A stretch of 64,000 nt of DNA from Pseudomonas bharatica CSV86. Lineage in GTDB: Bacteria > Pseudomonadota > Gammaproteobacteria > Pseudomonadales > Pseudomonadaceae. The notes beneath the pieces are model-generated. The model ran no database searches, was not told the DNA's origin, and was given only the letters and a program-made list of their open reading frames with translations. Both the position numbers and the translations under genes were made by a program. Where the stretch lies: positions 806,001 to 870,000 of the forward strand of contig NZ_AMWJ02000002.1 in assembly GCF_000319305.2 (NCBI RefSeq), read 5' to 3'. This document shows, piece by piece, positions 1 to 8,191 of this stretch. Each line of letters starts with the position of its first letter. Positions within the stretch are counted from its first letter, which is position 1.

Positions 1-417
1 CAGCATGCGCCCCGGAGTGCCGACCAGGATATCCGGGACCTTGCGCAGCATCGCCGCCTGTTCCTTGAAGTCCTCGCCGCCGGTGATGATCCCCGACTTG
101 ATGAAGGTGAACTGGGCGAAACGCTCGATCTCCTTGAGGGTCTGCTGCGCCAGCTCGCGGGTCGGCAGCAGGATCAGGGCGCGGATTTCGACACGCTTCT
201 GGTTCAGGTCGACCAGGCGGTTGAGCACCGGCAGGACGAAGGCCGCGGTCTTGCCGCTCCCGGTTTTCGCCGTCACCCGCAGGTCACGTCCTTGCAGGGC
301 CAGGGGAATGGCCGCGGCCTGCACCGGCGTCGGCTCGACAAAGTTGAGTGCGGCGACGGCTTTGAGCAGGCGTTCGTGCAGGGCGAAATCGGAGAACACG
401 GATGTAACCTCGGGCAT
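1..417 (-). CDS. DEAD-box RNA helicase, N-terminal part (RhlE-like)
   Basis: Partial gene running off the left edge; the first 139 codons are visible. It is an ATP-dependent RNA helicase of the DEAD-box family, expected to remodel RNA duplexes in the cytoplasm. The Q-motif region lies around residues 9-33 (ending PTPVQ), the Walker A motif AKTGSGKT at 50-57, motif Ia PTREL at 85-89 and motif Ib TPGR at 134-137. The DEAD box itself lies outside the window. The start is the ATG at 417; a second ATG at 437 is in another frame. It is divergent from the channel gene. The RhlE subfamily is likely but cannot be settled without the C-terminus. Confidence 0.9.
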   Translation of the reverse strand, partial: MPEVTSVFSDFALHERLLKAVAALNFVEPTPVQAAAIPLALQGRDLRVTAKTGSGKTAAFVLPVLNRLVDLNQKRVEIRALILLPTRELAQQTLKEIERFAQFTFIKSGIITGGEDFKEQAAMLRKVPDILVGTPGRML

Positions 418-545
418 GTGCAGAAATTCAGCCACATAGGGTAACGTTTTCCACCGCCGGAGCCGAATTTCTTTTTGCCCCGAGGGTGCCTGCGCGGCTC
501 TAATGGACGGCCTGTTTTTCCCGTTCGCGAGATTTTCCGTCCTCC

Positions 546-1840
546 ATGGCTATCCAACAATTCTGGCAAGACGCCCTCGACCTCTGGGGCACCCTCGACC
601 AGCACCCCTTGCTGCACGCCGGTCTCGGCCTGACGACGCTGCTCATCGTCGCCCTGCTGCTGGGCCGTTTGGCACGCTTCGTCATCCTCCATGCGGTCAA
701 GCTGCTCAGCCGACAACCGGCACTGCACTGGCTCAAGGACCTGCTGCACAACAAGGTGTTCCACCGCCTGGCGCAGATCACCCCGTCGCTGGTGGTGCAG
801 TTCGGCCTCAAGCTGGTGCCCGGGCTGAGCGCCACCAGCCAGCACTTCCTCGGCAACGTCGCGCTGGCCTTCACCATCCTGTTCCTGCTGTTCGCCGTCG
901 CCGCCCTGCTCGACGCGCTGCTGGACATCTATGCCCGCACCGAACACGCGCGCACCCGCTCGATCAAGGGCTATGTGCAACTGGCGAAGATGGTCCTGTA
1001 CGTGTTCGGCGCGATCGTCATCGTCGCCACCCTGATCGACCGCTCGCCACTGTTGCTGCTGTCCGGTCTCGGTGCGATGTCGGCGGTGATCCTGCTGGTG
1101 TACAAGGACACCCTGCTGTCCTTCGTCGCCAGCGTGCAACTGACCAGCAACGACATGCTGCGGGTCGGCGACTGGATCGAGATGCCCCAGGTCGGCGCCG
1201 ACGGCGATGTGGTGGATATCACCCTGCATACGGTGAAGGTGCAGAACTTCGACAAGACCATCGTCTCCATCCCCACTTGGCGCCTGATGAGCGAGTCCTT
1301 CCGCAACTGGCGCGGCATGCAGCAATCCGGCGGGCGCCGGATCAAGCGCAGCCTGTTCATCGATGCCGGCGGGGTGCGCTTCCTGACTGCCGAGGAACAG
1401 CATCGCCTGGGCGACGTGCGCCTGCTCAAGGACTACCTGGCGCAAAAGCGCAACGAGCTGCACCGCTGGAACGAATCCCAGGGCCAGGTCGCGGAACTCG
1501 CAGCCAACCGCCGCCAGCTCACCAACATCGGCACCTTCCGCGCCTTTGCCCTCGCCTACCTGAAGAACCATCCCGACGTGCAGCAAGGCATGACCTGCAT
1601 GGTCCGGCAGATGCAGACCACCGCCGAGGGCGTGCCGCTGGAAATCTACTGCTTTACCCGCACCACGGTGTGGGCCGAGTACGAGCGGATTCAGGGGATA
1701 TCTTCGATTATCTGCTGGCGGTGTTGCCGGAATTCGGCCTGGCCTTGTACCAGCAGCCTAGTGGGAGTGACCTGCGGGCAGGGTTGCTGACAATTACTGA
1801 ACAACGTCAGGCAGCTACCGACTCCGTTGCCTCCGAGTAA
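546..1840 (+). CDS. MscS-family mechanosensitive channel (YbdG-like), frameshifted near the 3' end
   Basis: Inner-membrane channel of the MscS family, which releases solutes on osmotic downshock. Hydrophobic segments occupy roughly residues 20-45, 100-125 and 150-200. They are followed by the MscS beta domain, with a pattern such as VGDWIEMP near residue 212 and a segment around NFDKTIVSIPTWRL. As read, the frame stops at 1790 after 414 codons. Removing a one-base loss in the GGGG at about 1694-1697 restores an ending such as GDIFDYLLAVLPEFGLALYQQ and a stop at 1838-1840. The last coding stretch (from about 1731) is a diverged copy of sequence at 4970-5094, so the 3' end was remade when accessory DNA entered here. 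Confidence 0.85.
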
Positions 1841-1883
1841 ATCGTTGAAAACAGTCCGGATCAGGACTTTCCAGGGCAGATAT

Positions 1884-3161
1884 ATGTTAGAAAAACTGCT
1901 GGATTCGTTGAAAAAGGCTTTTGACCCTACAGAGACAGCGACATTGCCCGACCCCTTCGATACCTACTATGACGAGAAGGCGAAGCTTTTCTGCATTGGC
2001 GAGTTACCCCTGAACATCAAGAAAGAAGCGGCGCGAATGATCGAGACGAAACTGGACAGTAACGAAAGTTTTGATCGTGCCAGTCTCGACAGCCTTCAGT
2101 TGTCGGCCAAGGGCCGGGAAGTGTTCGACACGGCCCTGGCTCAATTGTGTTTCTGGATCGGGAAACTGGTGGGCACGAAAAAACGCCGGAAGGGAGACTC
2201 TCTATACCCTTGGAAATGTGCTGTGTGCCTAGTCCCGACCACGAGATTCAATGCTTGGGTAAGGCTCTCCTTTGATGAAAAAGAGAACACGGCCCTGATT
2301 TTCCTGAACATCGGCGTGCTGCTGGAGAACCTTGATCGACTCCATCGTATCCATGCAACCCCGGGCTATCTGGACTCAATCATCAACGGCAGCAAAGGCA
2401 AATTGGCACCGGAAGTGCCTACGGATCAATGTGATGGCTATCTCGCCAACTTTTCCGCCAACCCGCGTCTTCATGCCATCGCCACGGAGGTCGCTATCAA
2501 GGCCAGCATGCTCGTGGTGTTCCACGAGTATGCCCATTTCATCTGCGGTCATGTTTCATACCTCAAGGCGGAACTCGACCATTCGGAAGGAATTCATGAA
2601 GCCCCCGAGGAGCTTGATAAGGTGCTGGCCGAAGAGCTCAGACGCCACATGGAATTCGATGCCGACGAAACGGCAGGCACTATGGCCTCGATTTTCTGGA
2701 GAGAGTTCGACCACCCAGCTGTCGCCCCGGAAGACATGAAAAACGAGGCGTTTTCGATTGAGGTCATCCTCGCCGTGCTCTCGAACAACTTGATTCTCGG
2801 CCAGTATCTGCTCGACCAGCGCTACTACAGCCCGTTGTGGAGAGCTCAGCACCTCCTAGAACGTTTTTACGCGGACTTCTTTTACATCGACAAATCACTT
2901 CCCCGGCATGAGCAAGAAAATGCTAGGGAGTCCAACAGCAACGAAATGTTCCGTTTACAGATGAAGCTCGTTTCTGAACTCGAACGGGCCTACAAAATGT
3001 TGGGGCTGGGCGAAGGGCTTTCGTTCGAATACCTCACGAGGGAAATCAATACTCTGCTCAGTCACGACCAGCACGAGCTGGAGCGGTTCAGAACGGAGTT
3101 CCGCAAATACTCACCCGCGACGCACTTCATCCAGCGCGGTCAGGGCCAGACTCAGTACTAA
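1884..3161 (+). CDS. Putative zinc metallopeptidase (HExxH, accessory gene)
   Basis: A 425-residue protein that I cannot name. It carries HEYAHFICGH at residues 214-223, a gluzincin-like HExxH with a nearby GH, and MEFDADE at 256-262, resembling the third-ligand ExxxD motif of M48 and ImmA/IrrE-type peptidases. A zinc-dependent protease role is therefore inferred. No signal peptide or convincing membrane helix is seen, so it is probably cytoplasmic. The ATG at 1884 is preferred over the upstream in-frame start at 1827, which overlaps the channel gene. Base composition is visibly less GC-rich than the flanking genes. It sits between the channel gene and a relic of the EamA gene, in a patch that looks horizontally acquired. 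Confidence 0.65.
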   Translation: MLEKLLDSLKKAFDPTETATLPDPFDTYYDEKAKLFCIGELPLNIKKEAARMIETKLDSNESFDRASLDSLQLSAKGREVFDTALAQLCFWIGKLVGTKKRRKGDSLYPWKCAVCLVPTTRFNAWVRLSFDEKENTALIFLNIGVLLENLDRLHRIHATPGYLDSIINGSKGKLAPEVPTDQCDGYLANFSANPRLHAIATEVAIKASMLVVFHEYAHFICGHVSYLKAELDHSEGIHEAPEELDKVLAEELRRHMEFDADETAGTMASIFWREFDHPAVAPEDMKNEAFSIEVILAVLSNNLILGQYLLDQRYYSPLWRAQHLLERFYADFFYIDKSLPRHEQENARESNSNEMFRLQMKLVSELERAYKMLGLGEGLSFEYLTREINTLLSHDQHELERFRTEFRKYSPATHFIQRGQGQTQY

Positions 3162-3199
3162 CACCTAGCCACGCCCTGAACAGCATGGACCGGGCCACT

Positions 3200-3585
3200 A
3201 CCCAACCGACTCGCCTACAATGAGGCCAGGACGATGCTGTCGCCCAGGGCCAGGAGCCCCAACAACTCGTGCTGACTTCAGATCAGCAAGTTGGCCAATG
3301 GCCCACTGGAACATGCAGGTGGTTCATCAACGCGAGGGGACGCCGGAAACCAGGCAGGCGCCCTTATTCCACCAGTACAACCCAAGCGCGGTCGGCGCCA
3401 GGCCGAGGAGCAGCAGCACGCCCTACTGCGCGTCGCTGCTTGGCAGGCGGCATAGGTGAAGTTGGCCAGTTGCAGGAGCAGGAAGCCGATGTCGAAGTCC
3501 GGATCGATGGTTTCGAAGCGGATAACCGCCGTCCCGCCAGCGAGGTAGCTATCGACATGACCACCCAGGGAACACCCGTATTCAG
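3200..3585 (-). pseudogene. Decayed, internally deleted copy of the adjacent EamA transporter gene
   Basis: This stretch aligns in pieces with the intact EamA gene at 5032-5910. Bases about 3200-3420 match about 5080-5300, 3440-3535 match about 5455-5545 (encoding a peptide like IGFLLLQLANFTYAA), and 3539-3580 match about 5818-5860 (encoding GHVDSYLAG). The intervening segments are deleted and the frame is broken several times. It is a relic of a second transporter copy, not a functional gene. It shows that this locus once held a duplicated mscS-eamA junction. Confidence 0.75.
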
Positions 3586-3669
3586 CGTTGACACTTTGTA
3601 CCGCCCCCTTAAGCAAGCACCGCCAGGTCAAGCTTGAAGTCCCTCTGGAACCTGAGTGCAGGGCAATAG

Positions 3670-4819
3670 AAAAGACAGGAGGACCTTTCTCCGAACAGGA
3701 AAAACGAGGCTGATATAGATCGAGAGATCTCCGCACTCAAATCAAGACTCGATGAATTGAAGTCAACCAAGGATATTAAGAGCGAGACCATCAACAGCTT
3801 TGATCATCTTATCGCCGACATGAGACGCCAACACCGGGACATGACTACCCAACAACTATCGCTCGAAGCAAAAATCAAAAGTTCTGCACAGATTAGACAG
3901 GAAATTGAAAGCGAAATTGAAACACTAGACTTGAATGAAGAGGCTCGGCGCGCGTTCATGTCATTCAGCGAAATTTGCACTACTCCATCGTGCGGAATGT
4001 TTTTGGTGAGTGCAGACTCATATGGGAAGAGCCTACTTTACCTACGCGACCAAATTAAGGATCTTGACACAGTCAGCACTGCAAACATACAGCAGGCTGA
4101 GAGTATTGCCACACAAAAATCCTGGATTGAGCGACAAATCTCTGACCTCTCGGAAAAGCGAGGCTTAGCGGAGCGGGAAGCTGGCATCGAAATGTTTATC
4201 GAAGCGATCAGCAAAATTGCGTCCGAGATCTTCGAGCTTGAACTGGAAAAGACCAAAATCAAGAAATACCAAGCACAAGAACAGTCACATCTTGAACTAC
4301 AAAATCGTCGCAACAAGACGTTGACCGAACAGGAAGCACTAGGCCCAGAGCGAGAGCAATCCTTTGAGGTAGTTAAGTTCAAGCGAAACCTGGCCGAAAA
4401 AATGGCCGACTGGCTTGACACGCTAAATTCAAAGAATATCTCTAGAGATATACGTATCGACTCAGACCTCAAGCCAGTTCTCGGAACAGAAAAAATCGGG
4501 ATAATAAAAGGTAGTTCGAAAGCCCGTACAGTTCTGGCTTTCCATGCTGCCCTTTGAAATCTGCACTTCCGATCCAAGCTCGCCGTTCCGTACACTGATC
4601 TTTGATACCCCACGCCAACAAGAAATCCACTCAGAAGACCTTGACGCTTACTTTAAACGCCTAAAATTAATCGCCACGCAAAATGACGCGCAGATTGTAT
4701 TCTCAACAACCAGTTATCGATTTGACATTGATCCCGAACTGGATTCAGAGTGGCTTCCACGGTTCGGCGGATTCGAGCAACCAATGTATCTGGGAGACTT
4801 CCAGAACCTGATGGATTAA
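3670..4819 (+). pseudogene. SMC/Rad50-like ATPase fragment, N-terminus missing and frameshifted
   Basis: The open frame begins without a proper start: an in-frame stop lies at 3667-3669, and the first possible internal start is TTG at 3757. It encodes a long charged coiled coil, a CTTPSC hook-like turn, more coiled coil, and then a signature-like segment GSSKARTVLAFHAAL. The frame breaks at about 4549-4556 and resumes with LIFDTPRQQEI, a Walker B/D-loop-like segment. No Walker A is present, so the ATP-binding N-terminal lobe is lost. SMC-like ATPases of this build occur in DNA repair and in defence systems such as Lamassu, but the remnant is too short to assign. Composition is AT-rich compared with the neighbours. 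Its 5' junction lies within about 100 bases of the EamA relic. Confidence 0.7.
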
Positions 4820-4969
4820 ATGAGGTTGAGGACATACATGGCGGATGGAGTTGGCGGCCCATGGTGCTTCGGTGTTTCCTACGCAACTCCGAAACTACCC
4901 TGTCCTGCCGCCTCCTTACTTATGGCAAAGATCCCTTGGTCAAAGTTTCGGTTCGGGTGCCGACTCGCT

Positions 4970-5094
4970 AATTCAGCCTGGCCTTGTACCAGCAACCCAG
5001 CGGCAGTGACCTGCTCGCCGGGCTGGATGCCCTATCGGCCGGTCTCGCCGGCGAGCGCCGGGCGTTGCGTGCCGAGGCGACTGAGCCACAGTGA
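4970..5094 (+). pseudogene. Orphan duplicate of the mscS-like gene 3' end
   Basis: The frame starting at 4972 reads FSLALYQQPSGSDLLAGL and continues to a stop at 5092-5094. It matches the end of the channel gene at about 1731-1786, including the shared GGCCTTGTACCAGCA. This is probably the original C-terminus of the channel gene, now separated from its body by about 3.1 kb of accessory DNA. It overlaps the convergent EamA gene tail, as expected for the ancestral mscS-eamA arrangement. Bases 4820-4969, between the ATPase fragment and this copy, hold nothing I recognise. Confidence 0.75.
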
Positions 5095-5910
5095 GGCAAG
5101 AATGATGCTCCCGCCGATGAACAACCGTCCCAGTGGCTCGTCCTGATTCCAGATCAGCAAATTGAGCAGCAGGCCCACCGGGACATGCAGGTTGTTCATC
5201 ACCGCCAGGGTGCCGCCCGAGACCAGGCAGGCGCCCTTGTTCCACCAGTACAGGCCCAGCGCCGTCGGACACAGCCCGAGGAACAGCAACACGCCCCATT
5301 GCACGTCGGTGGTGGGCAGGTGCTGGGCGTTGCCGAAGGCGAGGAAAGCCGGCAGCACGACGATCAGCGCACCCAGGTAGAAGTAGCCGAAACGCCGGTA
5401 ATGCGGGAGATCGCTGGGGTGGCGGGCAACCAAATGCTTGTACAGGACCTGGCCGGCAGCATAGGTAAAGTTGGCCAGTTGCAGGAGCAGGAAGCCGATG
5501 AAGAAGTCCGGGTTGATGCTGTCGAAGCGGATCACCGCCGCACCCGCCACCGCCACCAGCGCGGCGAGCAGGGCCCAGGGGTTGAAGCGGCGGTTGAGCG
5601 CGTCTTCGATCAGGGTCACGTGCAGCGGGGTGAGAATGGTGAAGAGCAGGACTTCCGGCACGGTGAGCACGCGGAAGCTGAGGTAGAGGCAGACGTAGGT
5701 GATGCCGAACTGCAAGGCACCGATTACCAGCATGGCGCGCATGAAGCGCGGCTCGACCTGGCGCCAGCGGGTCAGCGGCAGGAAGATCAGCAGGGCCAGG
5801 ACGACCCTGGCCAGCACGGCGAAGTAGCTGTCGACATGGCCGGCGAGGTATTCGCCGATCAGGTTGAAGGAATACGCCTGGATCAGCGCGACGATCAGTA
5901 GGTAGCCCAT
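5032..5910 (-). CDS. EamA/DMT-family transporter
   Basis: A 292-residue inner-membrane protein with about ten hydrophobic segments in two EamA repeats, typical of drug/metabolite transporters that export amino acids or metabolites. The start is ATG at 5910. Motifs include AGAAVIRFDSINPDFFIGF at the start of the second repeat and GLYWWNKGA late in the protein. The substrate cannot be read from sequence. The 3' end overlaps the orphan channel-gene tail on the other strand. A decayed second copy lies at 3200-3585. Confidence 0.85.
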   Translation of the reverse strand: MGYLLIVALIQAYSFNLIGEYLAGHVDSYFAVLARVVLALLIFLPLTRWRQVEPRFMRAMLVIGALQFGITYVCLYLSFRVLTVPEVLLFTILTPLHVTLIEDALNRRFNPWALLAALVAVAGAAVIRFDSINPDFFIGFLLLQLANFTYAAGQVLYKHLVARHPSDLPHYRRFGYFYLGALIVVLPAFLAFGNAQHLPTTDVQWGVLLFLGLCPTALGLYWWNKGACLVSGGTLAVMNNLHVPVGLLLNLLIWNQDEPLGRLFIGGSIILASLWLSRLGTQRPALAGETGR

Positions 5911-5991
5911 GGTTGCCTCTCGGGGATCAAGGCGGCGACCTTAGCGGGTTGGGGTATCCCAGTGCAATTGTCGGGATTCTTTATTGCTCTT

Positions 5992-6081
5992 GAGGGCCTC
6001 ATCGCTGGCAAGCCAGCTCCCACAGGGGGCCTGCAGCGACTCGGACTCTGTGGGAGCTGGCTTGCCAGCGATGAGGACCTT
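5992..6081. repeat. REP doublet (REPIN)
   Basis: Two inverted REP units, CTCATCGCTGGCAAGCCAGC and its reverse complement, are separated by about 25 bases and form a long imperfect hairpin. REPs of this kind are dispersed by RAYT transposases in fluorescent pseudomonads; no RAYT gene lies in the window. It sits between azoR and the EamA gene. Confidence 0.9.
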
Positions 6082-6088
6082 GGAGGCA

Positions 6089-6126
6089 ATAAAAAAGCCC
6101 GGCCGAGCGCAAGGCTTCGACCGGGC
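6089..6126 (-). terminator. Rho-independent terminator of azoR
   Basis: Read on the minus strand, GCCCGGTCGA pairs with TCGGCCGGGC (one G-T wobble) around a ten-base loop and is followed by TTTTTTATT. It lies 53 bases past the azoR stop codon. Confidence 0.8.
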
Positions 6127-6178
6127 AGCACACCCAAAGGAGCAAAAAGGGGTGTCAGTCAGGGAATGTTCTTTGGCC

Positions 6179-6778
6179 TCAGGCGACCGCGGCCAGTTTG
6201 GCCTTGGCCTGGTTCAGGCCCTTCTCGTGGAAGTCGCCGCCCATGTTCAGGCCTTCGGCATGGATGAAGGTCACGTCGTGGATGCCGATGAAGGCCAGCA
6301 CCTGGCGCAGGTAGGGTTCCTGGTGATCGCTGGACGCACCGGCATGGATGCCGCCGCGAGCGGTCAGCACATAGGCGCGCTTGCCGGTCAGCAGGCCTTG
6401 CGGGCCGGTTTCGGTGTACTTGAAGGTCACGCCGGCACGCAGCACGTGGTCCAGCCAGGCCTTCAGGGTGCTCGGGATGGCGAAGTTGTACATCGGGGCG
6501 GCCAGCACCAGCACATCGGCGGCCAGCACCTCATCGGTGAGTTCGTTGGAACGGGCCAGGGCCTGGAGTTCCTCGGCGCTGCGCTGTTCCTGCGGTTTCA
6601 TCCAGCCACCGAGCAGGTTGGCGTCCAGGTGTGGCACCGGATTTTGCGCCAGGTCGCGCAGGGTGATGCTGTCGGCGGGGTTGGCGGCCTGCCACTGGGC
6701 AACGAAATCACGGGTCAGTTGACGGGAGATCGAATCCTGCTGGCGGGCGCTGCTTTCGATGATCAGTACGCGGGACAT
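6179..6778 (-). CDS. azoR: FMN-dependent NADH-azoreductase
   Basis: A 199-residue flavodoxin-fold quinone/azo reductase that uses NAD(P)H and FMN to reduce quinones and azo bonds by two electrons, a cytoplasmic detoxification role. Family signatures are the N-terminal MSRVLIIESSARQQDSIS phosphate-binding loop, APMYNFAIPSTLKAWLD near the middle and LTARGGIH. Length is normal for AzoR. The start is ATG at 6778 with GGAGG about nine bases upstream. That ribosome-binding site lies inside a perfect inverted repeat (separate entry). A LysR regulator lies nearby, with one gene between. Confidence 0.93.
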   Translation of the reverse strand: MSRVLIIESSARQQDSISRQLTRDFVAQWQAANPADSITLRDLAQNPVPHLDANLLGGWMKPQEQRSAEELQALARSNELTDEVLAADVLVLAAPMYNFAIPSTLKAWLDHVLRAGVTFKYTETGPQGLLTGKRAYVLTARGGIHAGASSDHQEPYLRQVLAFIGIHDVTFIHAEGLNMGGDFHEKGLNQAKAKLAAVA

Positions 6779-6784
6779 TGAATT

Positions 6785-6823
6785 TTGCCTCCATCGGCAA
6801 GGTCGCTAAGTCGATGGAGGCAA
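6785..6823 (-). promoter_or_regulatory. Perfect 12-bp inverted repeat covering the azoR ribosome-binding site
   Basis: Arms TTGCCTCCATCG (6785-6796) and CGATGGAGGCAA (6812-6823) are perfect inverses with a 15-base spacer. On the azoR mRNA the arm nearer the start codon contains the GGAGG Shine-Dalgarno sequence and the other arm contains its complement CCTCC. It could be an RNA hairpin that occludes ribosomes or a dimeric repressor/LysR operator; sequence alone does not decide. Confidence 0.6.
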
Positions 6824-6878
6824 GATTAATGGTTGACCTATCGATAAAAAAGCGTAAAAAATCGGTTAAATCTATCAG

Positions 6879-7205
6879 TTAATTTGTTTGTTGCGCTTTG
6901 CAGTCAACGAAGATGCGCATCTTGATGATCTGCTTGTTGAAGTTGGCCGTGACATCGACACTCTTTTTCGCCGGCACATCGACCCTGCGGTTACGCGGGG
7001 TTTCCGGGCCGTTATAGAACCTCACCCGGCACGAAGCGGCGGTGTCACCATAGTTGTTGAGCGTGATGGTGGCCATGTCGTGGGCGGTATCGTAGGCGGT
7101 GGTATCGAGCTTGATGCCCTCGGCCAGCTCCTTCTTCACCTCGATGGGGTAGGCGACCGCAGTCAGCGGCAGCATCGCCAGCAACGCAACAAAGTGTTTC
7201 TTCAT
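6879..7205 (-). CDS. Small exported protein of unknown function
   Basis: A 108-residue protein with a clear signal peptide (MKKHFVALLAMLPLTAVAYP, cleavage probably after AVA or AYP), so it is likely periplasmic. The mature part is beta-rich with two cysteines (in SCRVRF and VDCKAQ) that could form a disulfide. The pattern TITLNNYGDTAASCRVRFYN suggests an immunoglobulin-like fold. I do not recognise a function. It lies between azoR and the divergent LysR gene; the 50-base gap to LysR must hold both starts. Confidence 0.75.
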   Translation of the reverse strand: MKKHFVALLAMLPLTAVAYPIEVKKELAEGIKLDTTAYDTAHDMATITLNNYGDTAASCRVRFYNGPETPRNRRVDVPAKKSVDVTANFNKQIIKMRIFVDCKAQQTN

Positions 7206-7255
7206 TCGACGCTCTCCTTGAGAAGAGCGCCAGCTTAGGACAACAGGAGCCGAAG

Positions 7256-8179
7256 ATGAAAGCGCCGCGCGTTACCCTGGATCAGTGGCGAACCCTGCAG
7301 GCAGTGGTCGATCATGGCGGCTTCGCCCAGGCCGCCGAAGCCCTGCACCGTTCGCAATCCTCGGTGAGCTACACCGTGGCGCGGATGCAGGATCAACTGG
7401 GCGTGCCGCTGCTGCGCATCGACGGGCGCAAGGCGGTGCTGACCGATGCCGGCAACGTCCTGCTGCGTCGCTCGCGGCAACTGGTCAAGCAGGCCAGCCA
7501 GCTGGAAGACCTCGCCCACCATATGGAACAGGGTTGGGAAGCCGAGGTGCGCCTGGTGGTGGACGCCGCCTACCCCAACGCGCGCCTGGTCCGCGCCCTG
7601 AGCGCCTTCATGCCGCAAAGCCGCGGCTGCCGGGTGCGCTTGCGCGAGGAAGTGCTGTCCGGGGTCGAGGAGGTGCTGCACGAAGGTATCGCCGACCTGG
7701 CCATCAGCAGCTTCAGCATCGCCGGCTACCTGGGCGCCGAATTGAGTGCGGTGGAGTTCGTCGCCGTGGCCCATCCGGAACATCCGCTGCATAGACTCGG
7801 CCGGGTGCTCAACTTCCAGGATCTGGAAAGCCAGTTGCAGGTGGTGATCCGCGACTCCGGTCGCTCCCAGCCGCGCGATGTCGGCTGGCTCGGCGCCGAA
7901 CAGCGCTGGACCGTGGGCAGCCTGGCCACGGCCGCGACCTTCGTCAGCAGCGGCCTGGGCTTCGCCTGGCTGCCGCGCCATCTGATCGAACGCGAGCTGC
8001 GCGAAGGCGTGCTCAAGCCGCTGCCGCTGGACCAGGGTGGCAGTCGTCACCCGCTGTTCTACCTTTACTCGAACAAGGACAAACCCCTGGGCCCGGCCAC
8101 GCAGATCCTCATCGAGTTGCTGCGCAACTTCGATACCGCGCCGCTGGACGTTCCCTTCGCCGCCCCGGCCCAAGCCTGA
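7256..8179 (+). CDS. LysR-family transcriptional regulator
   Basis: A 307-residue LysR regulator. The N-terminal helix-turn-helix spans residues about 8-65, with the family pattern GGFAQAAEALHRSQSSVSYT. The substrate-binding domain follows from about residue 95. The ligand is unknown. Divergent neighbours are the small exported protein and azoR, which are candidate targets. The ATG at 7256 follows AGGAGCCGAAG. Confidence 0.9.
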   Translation: MKAPRVTLDQWRTLQAVVDHGGFAQAAEALHRSQSSVSYTVARMQDQLGVPLLRIDGRKAVLTDAGNVLLRRSRQLVKQASQLEDLAHHMEQGWEAEVRLVVDAAYPNARLVRALSAFMPQSRGCRVRLREEVLSGVEEVLHEGIADLAISSFSIAGYLGAELSAVEFVAVAHPEHPLHRLGRVLNFQDLESQLQVVIRDSGRSQPRDVGWLGAEQRWTVGSLATAATFVSSGLGFAWLPRHLIERELREGVLKPLPLDQGGSRHPLFYLYSNKDKPLGPATQILIELLRNFDTAPLDVPFAAPAQA

Positions 8180-8191
8180 CAGGTACCGCCC

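Noticed and set aside
5..439. A 144-codon plus-strand frame at the left edge
   Set aside because: It is antisense to the DEAD-box helicase, whose motifs are clear on the minus strand.
5162..5901. A 238-codon frame opposite the EamA gene
   Set aside because: It is a shadow with no domain; the membrane-protein reading on the minus strand is convincing.
5992..6081. REP palindromes as CRISPR repeats
   Set aside because: They occur singly at ten dispersed sites in inverted pairs, without regular repeat-spacer arrays or cas genes.
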